Positions 45,740 to 57,523 of a stretch of 64,000 nucleotides of DNA are shown here, piece after piece. This DNA is from Zygnema cylindricum (Eukaryota > Streptophyta > Zygnematophyceae > Zygnematales > Zygnemataceae). Each line of letters begins with the position of its first letter. Positions within the stretch are counted from its first letter, which is position 1. The stretch is taken from NCBI GenBank assembly GCA_037447655.1, contig JBBHKE010003155.1, positions 1 through 64,000 of the forward strand, in the 5' to 3' direction. Under the pieces are notes generated by a model. That model saw nothing but the letters and a program-made list of their open reading frames with translations. It had not been told where the DNA came from and ran no database searches. Both the position numbers and the translations under genes were made by a program.

Positions 45740-46322
45740 TGTTAGGATAATGTTAGGATATTGTACTGAGCACTTACTTAGCGACGAAATATTCTCATAG
45801 CTAAAGTAGCGACGACTAGCGACGAAAGTTGTCTCGTCGCTAGATATTTGAAGTGACGTAGAAGTTAGCGACGAAGTAGTTTTGTCGCTGGATATTTGAA
45901 GTGACGTAGAAATTAAGTGTTCGTTTCGTTTCACGTATGTTTGAATAGTACTATATAAGTGACGTGGAAATTGCTTGGCAGTTTCGGTTCACGTAAGTTC
46001 AAGTCGAACCGTGTGATTCAAGTTGGTTCGTGATTGACTTTCCTAGTCGTACCGTGTTGTTCAAGTCGGTTCAACTTATTGGTCGTGTATTTTACCACGT
46101 TGATTCCTACGCGTTTCTAGTCGTGTACCTATATATATTAGTTGAGACTTTGTGGTAGTATTATCTTTTGAAGGCGTAGCTTGTTAAGGAGGCGTAGAAA
46201 GATCAGAAGTAAAAGGAAGGAAGAAAAGAAGTTGTATTTGCATTGTGCTTAATATATATTGAATGTATTTTTGGAGGAACACCATTGTTGTGTGTGTATT
46301 TTATTAGATTCGTAATCTTTCA
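45740..46322 (+). repeat. 5' LTR with 11-bp terminal duplication
   Basis: Starts TGTTAGGATAA followed by TGTTAGGATATTG, whereas the 3' LTR starts directly with TGTTAGGATATTG. Two repeats of 48-49 bp at 45818-45866 and 45867-45914 each contain AGCGACGA paired with a TCGTCGCT-type inverse, and TGACGTAG. Ends ATCTTTCA. Confidence 0.9.
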
Positions 46323-46324
46323 AT

Positions 46325-46336
46325 TGGTATCGGAGC
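46325..46336 (+). promoter_or_regulatory. Primer binding site, initiator tRNA-Met type
   Basis: TGGTATCGGAGC two bases after the LTR, identical to the site at 4903. Confidence 0.8.
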
Positions 46337-46360
46337 GGGTTACTGGCAACACTTGCTGGT

Positions 46361-47702
46361 ATGTCGGAGAAAGGGAAATCCCCTGCAGAACTTAGTGGAG
46401 GAGCTAGTGGGGGAGTTAGAGGAGGAGGAGTTACAGGGACACAATATGATGAGTATGACGAGTGGGGGGAGAAAAATTTGAAGATGGACGAAGGAACATT
46501 TGAACGCTTTCAAGAGTTTATCAAAACACAAGGAGATGATGGAGATGGAGGAGTAAGTGGAGACTCACGCAACTCTAAGAAAATAAAAAAAAGAAGGGGA
46601 AATCTAAACTTTATGAGGAAGAGGAGGAGAGCGAAGATGATGATTTTAAAATGTTTAATAAAACCATTCTCTTCACGGGTTCCAACTATGCAATTTGGAA
46701 GCGATAAATTCGAGGAGAATTCACACCGAAAAAACTTTGGGACATCGTTATCGAGGAAGAAACACGACCGGATCCTTCCGTGGATCCAGCCGAAGCACAT
46801 AAGTGGGACAAGAAAGATATGGCGGCCTCCACCGCACTTATACAAAGTTGTGCTAGTTCTATGCATGAACACCTTCTAACTCATGATAGGGCTTTTGATT
46901 GTTGGACCGCTTTGCAAAATGCGTTTGAAAAAGGATTTGAGGCAAATGAAAATTATCTCTTTGAGGAGTATATTGGGTTTAGAATGAAGGAGAATGAGTC
47001 CATTGATGATGGAGTCAAAAGGTTTAATGTTATCATAGAACAACTTAACTCACTCAATAACTTCCCTACAGAAAAAAAGAGGTTGTTTGTTTTCATGAGG
47101 AGTCTTCCAAGCAAGTTTGCGGTAGCAAAGGAGGTCATCAAGGGGCGAGAGAAACAAACAATGGCATACGCTATCAATCACTTGAAAAGTACGGAGAAGG
47201 AGAAAGCAACACCGAAAGAGGAAAACAAGGGATCATCCTACCAGAGTCAACAAGAGGAGGATGACGGAGGAGCTTACAACTTTAGGGGATCTAGGGGGAG
47301 AGGAGGTGGACATCGTGGACGAGGAGGCAGGTCACAAGGCCCAGGAAGAGGCACATATCCACGTGATACCTCTCAGATGACTTGTTGCAATTGTAACGAG
47401 ATTGGGCATGGCTCTTTTGAATGCCCAGACAAAAGTAAACAGTGTAACGTTTGTCATAAATGGGGACACACTGGTCGGGGTTGTTATCAAAACAAGGGAA
47501 ACAATCACCGAGGGAGACAGTTTAGAGGCGGAGGAAGTGAACGAAGTGGAAGTAGCTCATCAGGTAGAGGGGATTTTGTTGGGGATGGGCCAATGGGACA
47601 GGATCAAGAATTTTTTGTTTCACTTATCGAGGAATCACAGAAAAAGGAGGATATTCTATTTCACACACGAGGCAAGGAGAGTAAGGGAAAATTTAATAGT
47701 TA
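46361..47702 (+). pseudogene. Copia Gag with two zinc knuckles
   Basis: Starts MSEKGKSPAELSGGASGGVR. A frameshift lies in an A-rich run near 46577-46590, and a stop follows the Gag core start (FTGSNYAIWKR then TAA at 46704-46706). From 46780 to 47701 the frame is open. It encodes SCASSMHEHLL, CWTALQNAFEKG, an RGG-rich stretch, two CCHC knuckles (CCNCNEIGHGSFEC and CNVCHKWGHTGRGC) and a second basic stretch. It ends in TAG just before the protease. Confidence 0.88.
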
Positions 47703-49476
47703 GATCATAGATTCAAGTGCCACACATCACATGTGTTCAGATCCAAGACTATTCAGTGTCATTAGAAAACTCACTATACCAAAATCCATCATAGTGGCTA
47801 ATGGTTCAATGATGGTCATCGATACAGTGGGAACAGTACGGTTAGATCTACCAACACAAGATAGGGAAGGGAAAACTAGAGACAATCGAGTACGCTTTAA
47901 CAATGTGCTTTATATTCCAGAGGGGTGCATTAATCTCTTAAGTGTTCCACAGCTTCAAAAGAAAGGAAGAAGAGCCACATGCTTCGAAGGAGGTAGAATC
48001 ATTTTGAGTAGTAAAACAGGGCCATTTGCAAAAGGCATTGTGACTGAAAATATGCAAAGTAGACTGATTTGGAGGAAACCAGAAAATAGGACGGCAGATG
48101 AAGAAGGTCATCTTCATTCGGCAGAAGTTAACAAGGAGGACCTCACGTTGTGGCACCGTCGTATGTGTCATACTTCAGAGAGTAACATTAAGGAGATGAT
48201 TCGTCATGGGGCGGTTCGAGGGCTAGATGTGGCAACAGGAGAGAAGGTCATTGGATGTGTTGGATGCACAAAAGGGAAACATAAAAGGAAGCCTCATCCG
48301 GTGAAAGATCTTCAATTCCAAAGGAATGCCCCTCTAGATCTAGTCCATGTAGATCTTTGTGGGGACACACATCTAGAAACCATTGAAAAAAATAAGTACA
48401 TTATGGTGATAGTTGATGATTTCATCAGAAAGACATGGGTATATCTTTTAAAAGCTAAGTCAGACGCTCTTGAAACATTTAAAGACTTTGGGGTCATGGC
48501 TGAGAGGGAAAGTGGGAGGCAGGTAAAAGAAGTACGCTCAGACCGAGGAGGTGAATTTCTTGCTTTCACCGATTACTGTAAAGAGACGGGGATTATGCGG
48601 CAGTTCACGGCTCCTTATTCCCCACAATCAAATGGAATTGCAGAGAGGAAGAATCAGACATTGCAAGAGATGGTACGCGCCATGCTCCATACGACGAAAC
48701 TCACGCATCGTCTTTGGGGAGAAGCAATCAGGGCAGCTAACCATATTACCAACAGGAGAATAAACTCCGCTTTGGGCAACAAAACACCGGAGGAACTTTG
48801 GAGTGGACAAACACCTACGGTAAAACACTTAAGGATTTGGGGATGTGAGGCTATGGGATACATAGAGGAAAGAAATCGGGAGGGAAAGTTTGCTGCCCGG
48901 TCATGGGAAGGATATTTTGTGGGATATAGTGAGAACTCAATGCAGTATAGGATTTACAACCCAGTCACTAGAAGGGTTAAAGAGTCTAGAAATGTGGAGT
49001 TTAATGAGAACTTGGAATGGATGGTGAAGGGAGCTAATGAGTCCAAACGAGCTCAAGATTATGAGGAGGAAAGTCATTATGAGAAGTTCACTGGAGAGGA
49101 GGAGGAAGAGGACGAAGTTTTGTCAGAGGTAGGGACGAAGAAAAAGGTGCGATTTGTAGAGAAACCTTTAGAGAAAGTTTCGACACCTAAGCTTAGCGGC
49201 ACCAAATCACAAGGAGACAAGGTCACCAGAGAATCACCCACAGGCATTGACAACGTGACATCAGAAGAGACACCCCTAGAGAAGGAGGATGATGACAAGA
49301 TTGAGAACAGTGATTCGGATAAAGAATTTGCAGATGACGTACGGAGAAGTAAAAGATCCACTAAAGGGAAGGCACCGGAACGATTTTCACCTGGACAGTC
49401 ATATAAAAAGCAAACCAGCTACCAGAGGGCAATTTCCGAAATTAGAGAAGGAAGGGCGGAATCCTTTCTCTTATGA
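47703..49476 (+). pseudogene. Copia protease and integrase
   Basis: Protease begins IIDSSATHHMCSD, where the DSG motif reads DSS. It continues NVLYIPEGCINLLSVPQLQ. Integrase has HHCC (LWHRRMCHTSESN, then GCVGCTKGKHKRKPHP) and the catalytic core HVDLCGD, VIVDDFIRKTW, VRSDRGGEFLAF and SPQSNGIAERKNQTLQEM, with all three acidic residues kept. The C-terminal extension is acidic/Lys-rich (EEEEEDEVLSEVGTKKKVRF). The 581-residue frame from ATG 47731 stops at TGA 49474-49476. Confidence 0.9.
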
Positions 49477-51032
49477 AAGGCAATTACAGAAAATCGTCCG
49501 GCGGATCCTCAATCATACCAAGAGGCTCGAGACTCGGACGAATGGGAGGAGAAGTGGAAACCAGCGTTTATCAAAGAATTTAATTCTGTAAAATCGAATG
49601 AATGTTTTGAAGAGGTAGATTTACCGGTTGGTAAGAAAGCGATTGACTCAAAGTGGGTTTTTAAGACAAAGACGGGAGCTTCGGGAGAAATTCTTAAGTA
49701 CAAGGCGCGGTTAGTATGTAAAGGCTTTCAGCAAAAGGAGGGTATTGATTATTCTGAGACTTTTGCTCCTGTGGTTAAGTTTGATTCTTTGCGAGCAATT
49801 ATTGCAATGGCGGTAGCGGAAGGAATGCATATCCAACAGATGGATGTAGAGACAGCTTTCTTAAATGGAGAATTAGAAGAGGAGGTGTATATGAAAATTC
49901 CAGAAGGAGTTCGTGGAAAGGATGGAAAAGTATGGAGGTTGTGGAAAGCTTTGTATGGTTTGAAGGAGGCACCAAGAACATAGAACCATAAGTTTCACAA
50001 GGTCTTACTAATTTTAGGATTTAGGAGGCTTACTGCAGAGTGTGGAGTGTATATTCGGGGAGAAGGTAGGGACATGGTAGTTTTCAGTGTTTACGTAGAT
50101 GATTTCATTTCTATCTCTCACAACTTGGATTTACTTGGAGAATTAAAGATTGAATTTCGGAAGTATTTTAAAATCAAAAACTTAGGAGATGCACAATACA
50201 TTGTGGGAGTTCAGATTCAGAGAAGGAGGAACGGAGATATTAAGTTAAGCCAGGAACAATATGCAAAAGAGGTACTTGAAAGATTTGGGTTTTTAGATTG
50301 TAAGCCACTTGGAACTCCCCTTGATCCTCGTGATAAGCTTTCTAATTTTGTTTAAAGTCCTAACGTTGATGCCCCGTATAGGGAGGCGGTCGGAAGCTTA
50401 ATATATTTGAGTGTCGGTACTAGGCCAGACATTAGTGCCGCAGTGAGCGTGGTTAGTCGATATTGTATCAATCCGAAAAAAATACATTGGGAGGCAGTGA
50501 AGATAATTTTTAGATATTTGGCTGGAACACTTAGTCTTGGAATTGTGTATAGGAAGGGTGAGGGTTTGAGTTGTTATAGATATTGTGATGCCAACTATAG
50601 AGGAGACCATGATACAGGAAGGTCTACGTCAGGATATATGTTTTTACTTGCAGAAGGAGCGATCTCGTGGAATTCCCGTTTGCAACCTATTGTGGCACTT
50701 TCATCAACGGAGGCGGAATATATATGGCTGCGTGTCATGCTGTGAAGAAAGTTGTGTGGATTAAAGAATTTATATCGGAGGTTGGAGTGAAAAAATAATG
50801 CATGCAAATATTAAGTGATAATATGTCTTCCATTGCACTTAGTAAAAATCCTATTTTGCATAAGCGCACTAAACACATTAAAATTCAGTGGCATTTTGTT
50901 CAAGATTTGGTTGCAGAAAAAGAAGTTGAATTTTCGTTTGTTCCTACAAAAGCACAAGCTGCTGATATGTTAACCAAAGCAGCATTGAAGGAAGTCTATG
51001 AAATGGGAAAGAAGTTAGTGGGCATGGAGTAA
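49477..51032 (+). pseudogene. Copia reverse transcriptase and RNase H
   Basis: The same reading frame resumes after the stop: KWVFKTKTGASGEILKYKAR, IQQMDVETAFLNGELEEEVY, and the active site FSVYVDDFISIS near 50090. RNase H follows (LSSTEAEY, then MSSIALSKNPILHKRTKHIK). Breaks: TAG at about 49981 where Trp is expected, TAA at 50353, a two-base insertion in TATATATGG near 50725, and a TAA near 50796. It ends at 51032 just before the purine tract. Confidence 0.9.
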
Positions 51033-51066
51033 GAAGGGGCTTTAAGTGTCTCAGTAAGAGGGGGAA

Positions 51067-51638
51067 TGTTAGGATATTGTACTGAGCACTTACTTAGAGA
51101 CGAGATATTCTCGTAGCTAAAGTAGCGACGACTAGCGACGAAAGTTGTCTCGTCGCTAGATATTTGAAGTGACGTAGAAGTTAGTGACGAAGTAGTTTCG
51201 TCGCTGGATATTTGAAGTGACGTAGAAATTAAGTGTTCGTTTCGTTTCACGTATGTTTGAATAGTACTATAGAACTGACGTGGAAATTGCTTGGTAGTTT
51301 CGGTTCACGTAAGTTCAAGTCGAACCGTGTGATTCAAGTTGGTTCGTGATTGACTTTCCTAGTCGTACCGTGTTGTTCAAGTCGGTTCAACTTATTGGTC
51401 GTGCATTTTACCACATTGATTCCTACGCGTTTCTAGTCGTGTACCTATATTTATTAGTTGAGACTTCGTGGTAGTATTATCTTTTGAAGGCGTAGCTTGT
51501 TAAGGAGGCGTTGAAAGATCAGAAGTAAAAGGAAGGAAGAAAAGAAGTTGTATTTGCATTGTGCTTAATATATATTGAATGTATTTTTGGAGGAACACCA
51601 TTGTTGTGTGTGTATTTTATTAGGTTCGTAATCTTTCA
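51067..51638 (+). repeat. 3' LTR, 572 bp
   Basis: TGTTAGGATATTG...ATCTTTCA, followed by AGAAC. It has the same internal 49-bp duplicated block as the 5' LTR. Confidence 0.93.
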
Positions 51639-51643
51639 AGAAC

Positions 51644-52504
51644 TAGCAATGTCTTTTAGAGAGCGGACTTTAAAGACAATGGGGATACATGGAATAGTAT
51701 AGAGGTAGTAAACAATTTAGTGTTTCGAACTGTAAGTTATTTGCAGTATATAGATATTCCCTTCTGTGTCTATTGAACATCAAAACCGACGTTGTGTTCC
51801 TACCCTATTTTTACATGTTTTAAGCATACAAAATAATAGTAAAAGGGGAGGGGAGGGGTGTGAGCGCGGAAGGATAAACGATAGATGGTAGGGAGAAAGG
51901 CAAGGGTTGGTAGTTTTTATAGGGTGTGGTGTGAGTATGGAGGATAGTGTCAAATGATGGTTTTATTTTTTGGTTGTTTGGGGATTTAAAATTTCATTTA
52001 ATATGTATGTTTTTTTTTTTTTTTTTTTTTTTTTTTGGTTTTTTTTTTTTTTTTTTTTTTTTGACGATTTATTTATTCTTTATTTTTTTTTGTTGTTGCT
52101 GCTCTTTAGTATGATATTCCATTGGAAAAATCTCAAACATAAAGATGACATTTTTATGATTTCGTTTTAACTAATGATACCATTGTCGAGAATTTTTAAA
52201 TTTTTATAATTATCTTCTGATTATTTTATATAAAATTCTTACATTTTTGCTCAGTTCCGCTCTTACCCCTTTGTCATATTTAATGCAATGAAATATTTGA
52301 TGTAAAGTATAGCAAATATTTCTCATGAATATTATTCATTTTTTATTAGTATTTATGATTATTTACACCATTGATTGTTAATCATTCGTTACAATTTATC
52401 ATATAAGTTTGCTTGTAATATGTAATACGATAATACTAAAACAATACAATTTTATCAAGATCCCCTCAACCCTCATAATCCACCACAAACCATTACTCTT
52501 TTAA
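51644..52504. other. AT-rich DNA with long T runs, no gene
   Basis: Two T runs separated by GG at about 52011-52062, followed by AT-rich DNA. Short frames only. Confidence 0.6.
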
Positions 52505-54115
52505 GTACATAGTTGATGCGCAACTCAGCCATAGTGACACGTGTCTTACAATTCGTCTAGGTTTGTCAGCTGACCGATGGACGATGAAATGCTGCCACTC
52601 AACCGGTTGTTATTTAAAAATCTGTGATACCGAGCATCCCAATATGAAATTCATCATCATTTTATTTTAAATCAAGATCCCCTCTCACCCCACATGTAAT
52701 TTATTATTAATATATAATGTGTACGTATTTTAGTATTTTTTTCATAACATTCATAGTAAGAATTAAAAAGAAAAAAAAAAAAAACAAAAAAAGACCTCCT
52801 ATTGAGAGAGATCACTCTAGATGATCTCTTACTTCACCTTTCCCCCATCATCCAATGCAAACTTTAACCATGTAGAATCTACTTTAGGGGACAGCATAAC
52901 CCTGGTGTTTGGTGTTAAGTGTCTTACACTGTAGCGAGGGGTGTCAATTGAAAGATGGAGGATGGAATACTTCCACTCAACTGGTTTTCATTCAGATATC
53001 TGCAACAAAGGGCATGCCCACCCCATGATTCCCCACTCCCAATCAGGTACCTCCTAGTTTGTATGGGCTACATGGTTCACAACTTCCCACTTTTTTTACC
53101 TCTGCCACCCCGTATCCCTCTTTTTTCTCCACTTTAGGACACCCAAAATAATCTTCCACCCTCCACTTACCCCTCCCTTCCCTTCCCACCCGCCTAACTC
53201 AACAAATAAAATCCCTTGGTCTCTCTCCCCCCTTTCCCCTGCCCCGTCTATATCCCAGTGAGTTATTGTCTTCAACCACCGATGCCTATTCCCCCTCCCT
53301 TCCCTTGCAATAATCCCTCATTCTCTTTCCCCTAACCTTCCCTTTTCCCCACCCTCATTCCTACACTCTGCTAGCGAGAAATCTAATTCTCACTTTCTCC
53401 CTTTTCCATCTCACTCTCCCCCCTCTCAATCCCCAACCCTCTCTTCCAACAAAACACCTCAATTTCTGTCCCCTTTGCTCTCCCTCCCTATTGCCCCTTC
53501 CTAACAATATCCTCATTCTCGTCTCACCACCCTTTTCTCTTTCCCTCTTGCAAGCTCTAGATTTCCTCTAGCTCCTTCTCTCGACCCTTCCTCTCTTAAT
53601 AAGATACATTATTCCCTCTCCACACCTTTTACCCTCCCCTCTCACCTCCTCTCCTAACAAGATTTTACATTTTTTCACCACCCTTGTATATACCCTTGTG
53701 TATATCACTACCACTTTTTGATGGTCCTTGAACGGGATCCCTCATTCCTACCCCCCAAAACCTCTTACATACCTAGAGACGTGTTTTCTCCCCCCTCCCA
53801 TTTGTCATCAAAAGTGTCTTTTGGATCACTTTTTCCCCTCCCCTCTCCTCTCCCCCCCCCCCTCGCCACCCACCCTTTTTGAAATTCGATGCAATAATTC
53901 CGGCATCCTCCACCACAAACCTTCTAGAATACACTTCTAGTGCGCAGCATAACCATAGTGTCAAGTCTCTACAATATAGAGAGAGATTTCAATCGACCGA
54001 TGGACGACGGAATTTTTCCACTCAACTTGTTTTTTGCTAAATCTCTGTGATACCAAAAACCCCCGTCGCACCAATTCCTCCCCAGGTGCCTCCTAGTTAC
54101 TGTGGGCGACAAGGT
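52505..54115 (+). repeat. Three diverged direct repeats in CT-rich DNA
   Basis: Repeats at about 52515-52660, 52890-53080 and 53935-54115. Each has the order CATA...GTG, a GATGGA-type block, TTCCACTCAACTGGTT-like and ATCTCTGTGATACC-like blocks. The last two add AGGTGCCTCCTAGTT. Between them, 53090-53880 is strongly C/T-biased (CCTCCCTTCCCTTCC words). Open frames are short and unconvincing. Confidence 0.7.
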
Positions 54116-54920
54116 TGTACAACAAAGAATAAAAGTTTAATAAGAATATTGAACAAGTATATGGAAGACTATCCAATCAATACCCATCCTGTATATATTA
54201 ACAAACGTAAGTATGTTGGATTTCAATTTGTGGCCTACGTTTTTTATTCTCCACCCCATTTAAAAAAATCCAAATGGAATAAACACCACTTCAAAAGTTA
54301 GAGCATTTTTATACTGAAAAAGGGAAATATTACCAGGAAAAATATAAAAAATAATATCGACTCCCCTCCAAAACCCCCCACCCGGATTTTCCATCTCCTA
54401 GCCTTGCCCCGTTAGAACTCTTTCCGCACTACTCTTCCTAAATCCGTTAGAACAAAAACAAATATTAAAAAAAATACGAATGTAACTTTTCCGGATTTCC
54501 GGATTTTTTTTTATTTTTCTTGTGAAATTACTCATTTATTAATTTATTTACTTTTTGGGCATGAGATGCATTCCCCCTCATTTTTCTCACTCACAATGAT
54601 TTCAGTTTTGTGAGGCTGCCAATCTCCACCGTAATGCTCCCCACTAATTGTAGGTTGTTTACATATCTGCACCCCTTTTCCCATTATTATTATTATTTTT
54701 TATTGAAAGACATATGCTTATCCTATCAACCCAATGCAACATCCATCCATTAATTTCCACTCCTTTCTCTTAAACCAAGGGATCAATATCAACCTCAATA
54801 TTCACTATCAAACAACTATAGCAGAGGAAACATTCAAATTACGAAACATTGAATCACATTGAATATACATTGAGAGGACATTTCAGGAAAATTCCCACAT
54901 TAACCCTAAAAAACAAAAAT
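54116..54920. other. No gene recognised
   Basis: AT-rich; an ATT run at about 54685-54697. The plus-strand frame 54047-54301 lacks any recognised domain. Further exons of the minus-strand gene beginning at 55258 may lie here but I cannot identify them. Confidence 0.4.
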
Positions 54921-54927
54921 CACTTAC

Positions 54928-55258
54928 TCCCGATACACGCGGCGAGAATTGTCGCAGCTGAGATAATATCCGTCGCAATCGATTTTGGGAAACATCGCGA
55001 TGGCCGCCTTCACCTTCCCCATAGCCGTTTCTGCAGAAGCACTAGCGACAAAAACGTCAAAAAAACCCAACCAGAATCACGTTTCGCACGTGTGAAGGCA
55101 TGGACCGCAGGTCAAGCAGGGAAAAAAACGGGAGGTAAAGGAGGGGAAAAAAACCTACTGTCAGGCCCAGACATGAGTGGTCCGACGTAGTCTCCCAGTA
55201 CCAGTGCCACGTGGCACGTCAATAGGAGCACTGTCCGGAAGACCGTGGTGGCAGCCAT
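54928..55258 (-). CDS. 5' exons of a putative secreted protein gene
   Basis: On the minus strand, ATG at 55258 in an AGCCATGG context starts MAATTVFRTVLLLTCHVALV and LGDYVGPLMSGPDS, a clear signal peptide. A donor near 55154 (AG then GTTTTT; an alternative GTAGGT lies four bases earlier) is followed by an acceptor GTCGCTAG. Exon 2 (55041-54928) encodes ETAMGKVKAAIAMFPKIDCD, then GYYLSCDNSRRVYRE, and ends at a GTAAGTG donor. Phases agree for the first donor. The remaining exons are not identified, so the function is unknown. Confidence 0.5.
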
Positions 55259-55650
55259 GGCTAAGCACTCGCCAAATCAAAAGGAGACAAAAGCTTTCTA
55301 ATAAGGGCCGCTTGTCAGTCTTAGTTTTAAAAAGAAATGTGTTTGAGGTTTATAGAGGGTTAGGACTGTAAAAACAGCTTTTTGTCTTTTTCTCCGAAGC
55401 TTCAAAAGGAATTTGAGGCGACGCTGGAGGAATCGAAGCGGCTATTTTTTTTAAAGTTTGACCGCCTTCTTATAGGCTGGTTTCACATGGTATCCGAAAA
55501 ACATTTAATTTAAAGCGTGCCGGCACTTTGCACGTGTGAATAAAGGTACAGTACAGTACCTTTCCACAAAGCGGTTTACGGCGGGTGGGGGTCTGTTGGC
55601 GTTTAAGTTTTTTTTTGGTCGCAAGCATTTTTTTTTCGTAGATTTTTTCC
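55259..55650. other. Upstream region of the minus-strand gene
   Basis: No coding signal. GTACAGTAC words near 55548-55560 and a G-rich stretch near 55575-55590. Confidence 0.4.
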
Positions 55651-55656
55651 AACTAA

Positions 55657-56601
55657 GGGTAGAATTCCATTAGACGAAAAGTGGGGTTCGTTACTAGACG
55701 CCGTACGTTTTCGTACAGCGCCGTACAAAGCCGTACCCTAATTTTTTTTTTGTCACCCGAAACATCGTTACTGGAAAGCTGTCGGGAGGCTCCAATGATG
55801 TAGGCGTAATTCCTGGCCGTTGGATATTATACTTTTTCAGATCCGCGAAGCATTCGCGCACATCGTCCAGTGTCACGATACTCTCCTCGCGAGGAGAGTT
55901 GTACGATACTGGTCGTGGTAAGGTCGTGTACCATTGGTACACGTTAAAAAGCAAAAAAATATCCACTTTGAACAAGCGATCGCAGGCCTACACGTCGTAC
56001 AGGCCATGTGCCGCCTGCCACGCTGGATGTAGGTGAGTTGGAAATATCCTCGCACGCTCCGTCTGACATCCACCGACATTCAAAGTATGCCGCGACCTTC
56101 AAAGTTTGCCGCGTTTTTTTGCCATTCCGTTTCGAAATTTTGATTTACATTTTCAAAATCAAAATCTGGCCGCAAACTTTACGTACGAATCATTAACTAC
56201 CTCCGATCGTACAGATATTTCTTTTTGACTTTCCGTTTTTAGATTTTTTTGGAGATTTTATGAATCTGGACGCTACACCGTGAATCGTTATTAGCCTTAT
56301 GTACGCTATATCGGCACCCCAAAATTTTGACATTGATACATTAAATATAATAAATTACACTATTTAAAGAAGTGGACCATAATTTGCCACGTCTCTTGGC
56401 ACTAAATTAGAATGAATGACACTAATTTTTCCTTTACACTAATAATTTCTATACGCTAATAACGATTCAAGGTGTAACGTATGTGCACCAATCATAATTG
56501 AGGAATGTTTGTTACTGGCCCCACAAAATGGAATAGTCTTCCAGTAAACGCTACCAGTAGTTTCCGTACATTTACTGGAACCGCCTAATGGAATTCTACC
56601 C
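55657..56601. mobile_element. Harbinger-like non-autonomous element
   Basis: 945 bp. Left terminus GGGTAGAATTCCATTAG and right terminus CTAATGGAATTCTACCC are perfect inverses over 17 bp. They are flanked by the 3-bp direct repeat TAA (55654-55656 and 56602-56604), as in PIF/Harbinger elements. No transposase frame. A CACCG-family MITE is nested at 56276. Confidence 0.85.
56276..56474. mobile_element. MITE, CACCG-TIR family, nested in the Harbinger-like element
   Basis: 199 bp. CACCGTGAATCGTTATTAG at the left, CTAATAACGATTCAAGGTG at the right, TA on both sides. The core is AT-rich and unlike that of the other members. Confidence 0.85.
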
Positions 56602-56604
56602 TAA

Positions 56605-57515
56605 TTGAGGTACATTTACACTTTATTCTCCGGCGGTTTTAGAAGTTGCTGAAAAATTTGACTTTCCACCTAAGCACAAAAATGTCCAATGTAAATAATT
56701 AAATATGTAACGGTGAGCCTTTGTTTAGTGAAAAACTAACGAGTATATTTCCTTCCCAGATAAAAGCTTTGACCAATAATATTTTGACACGTTACAATTC
56801 AATTGTGTTAACAAATTGTACTGTTGGTTCGCACGCTTCAAGACGATCCGATTGGTAAAACGAAATTACATCATGTTGAAATCGTTTTCGTGTGGGAACT
56901 CATGTACGCTAAATTCAAAGGCTCGCAACATTTTTATTATTGTTAAAGATACACGTGTAGTGCCCTTAAAAGTAGTCGACGATCGGTCTTCTTGTCTGAG
57001 AATTGACAATAATAAGGTTGACGTGTCCTTTTCTGGTGGCCTTTTTCAGAAAATGCCGCTGCTTTGGCAGAAAGGCAATCATTGAATAGCCGACGTGGTG
57101 GGCATTGTACGGCATTCGACTGCAGTGGACGGCATTGTACGGCAAAGTACAACATTGCACGACATTGACGACATTTGGTACATTTTATCATCATTATCAA
57201 CAGCATCGATCGCTATAAACCCTCATCATGGACTGCTTTAGTTTGGTGTGTACGGATTTACAAACCTAAGTGAATCGTTTAGACTGTTTCACGGAAATGA
57301 GCTTGAATCTATGTTGGTAAGTGCGAAGTGTTCGTATTTCCGTCACTATTTACATGCTTGTGATTGGCTGCGTGTATGCCCGGCAAAGTTTGTTTTTGCC
57401 GGGCAATCGGTTAATTTTTTTAATCGAGGCCGATGTGAGTTTCACAATTCGCCCGATACACTATTGAATCGCGCGAAGTGACGCTTCAGTGAACCCCAAT
57501 GTGTATCGCGTTAGT
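56605..57515. other. No gene recognised
   Basis: Short frames only. Around 57095-57175 there are repeated GGCATTGTACGGCA-type words. Confidence 0.45.
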
Positions 57516-57523
57516 GCATAAAG

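Larger units (their letters stand above)
45740..51638 (+). mobile_element. Complete-length Copia retrotransposon, 572-583 bp LTRs
   Basis: LTRs at 45740-46322 and 51067-51638; target duplication AGAAC at 45735-45739 and 51639-51643; primer site at 46325; polypurine tract AAGAGGGGGAA at 51056-51066. Internal order gag-protease-integrase-RT-RNase H. By eye the LTRs differ at about 14 of 572 aligned positions, plus an 11-bp terminal duplication in the 5' LTR. The youngest-looking element in the window, but its genes carry several stops and frameshifts. Confidence 0.93.

Noticed and set aside
55081-55190. Plus-strand frame 54849-55190 as a gene
   Set aside because: No domain; the opposite strand has a signal peptide, splice sites and better start context.
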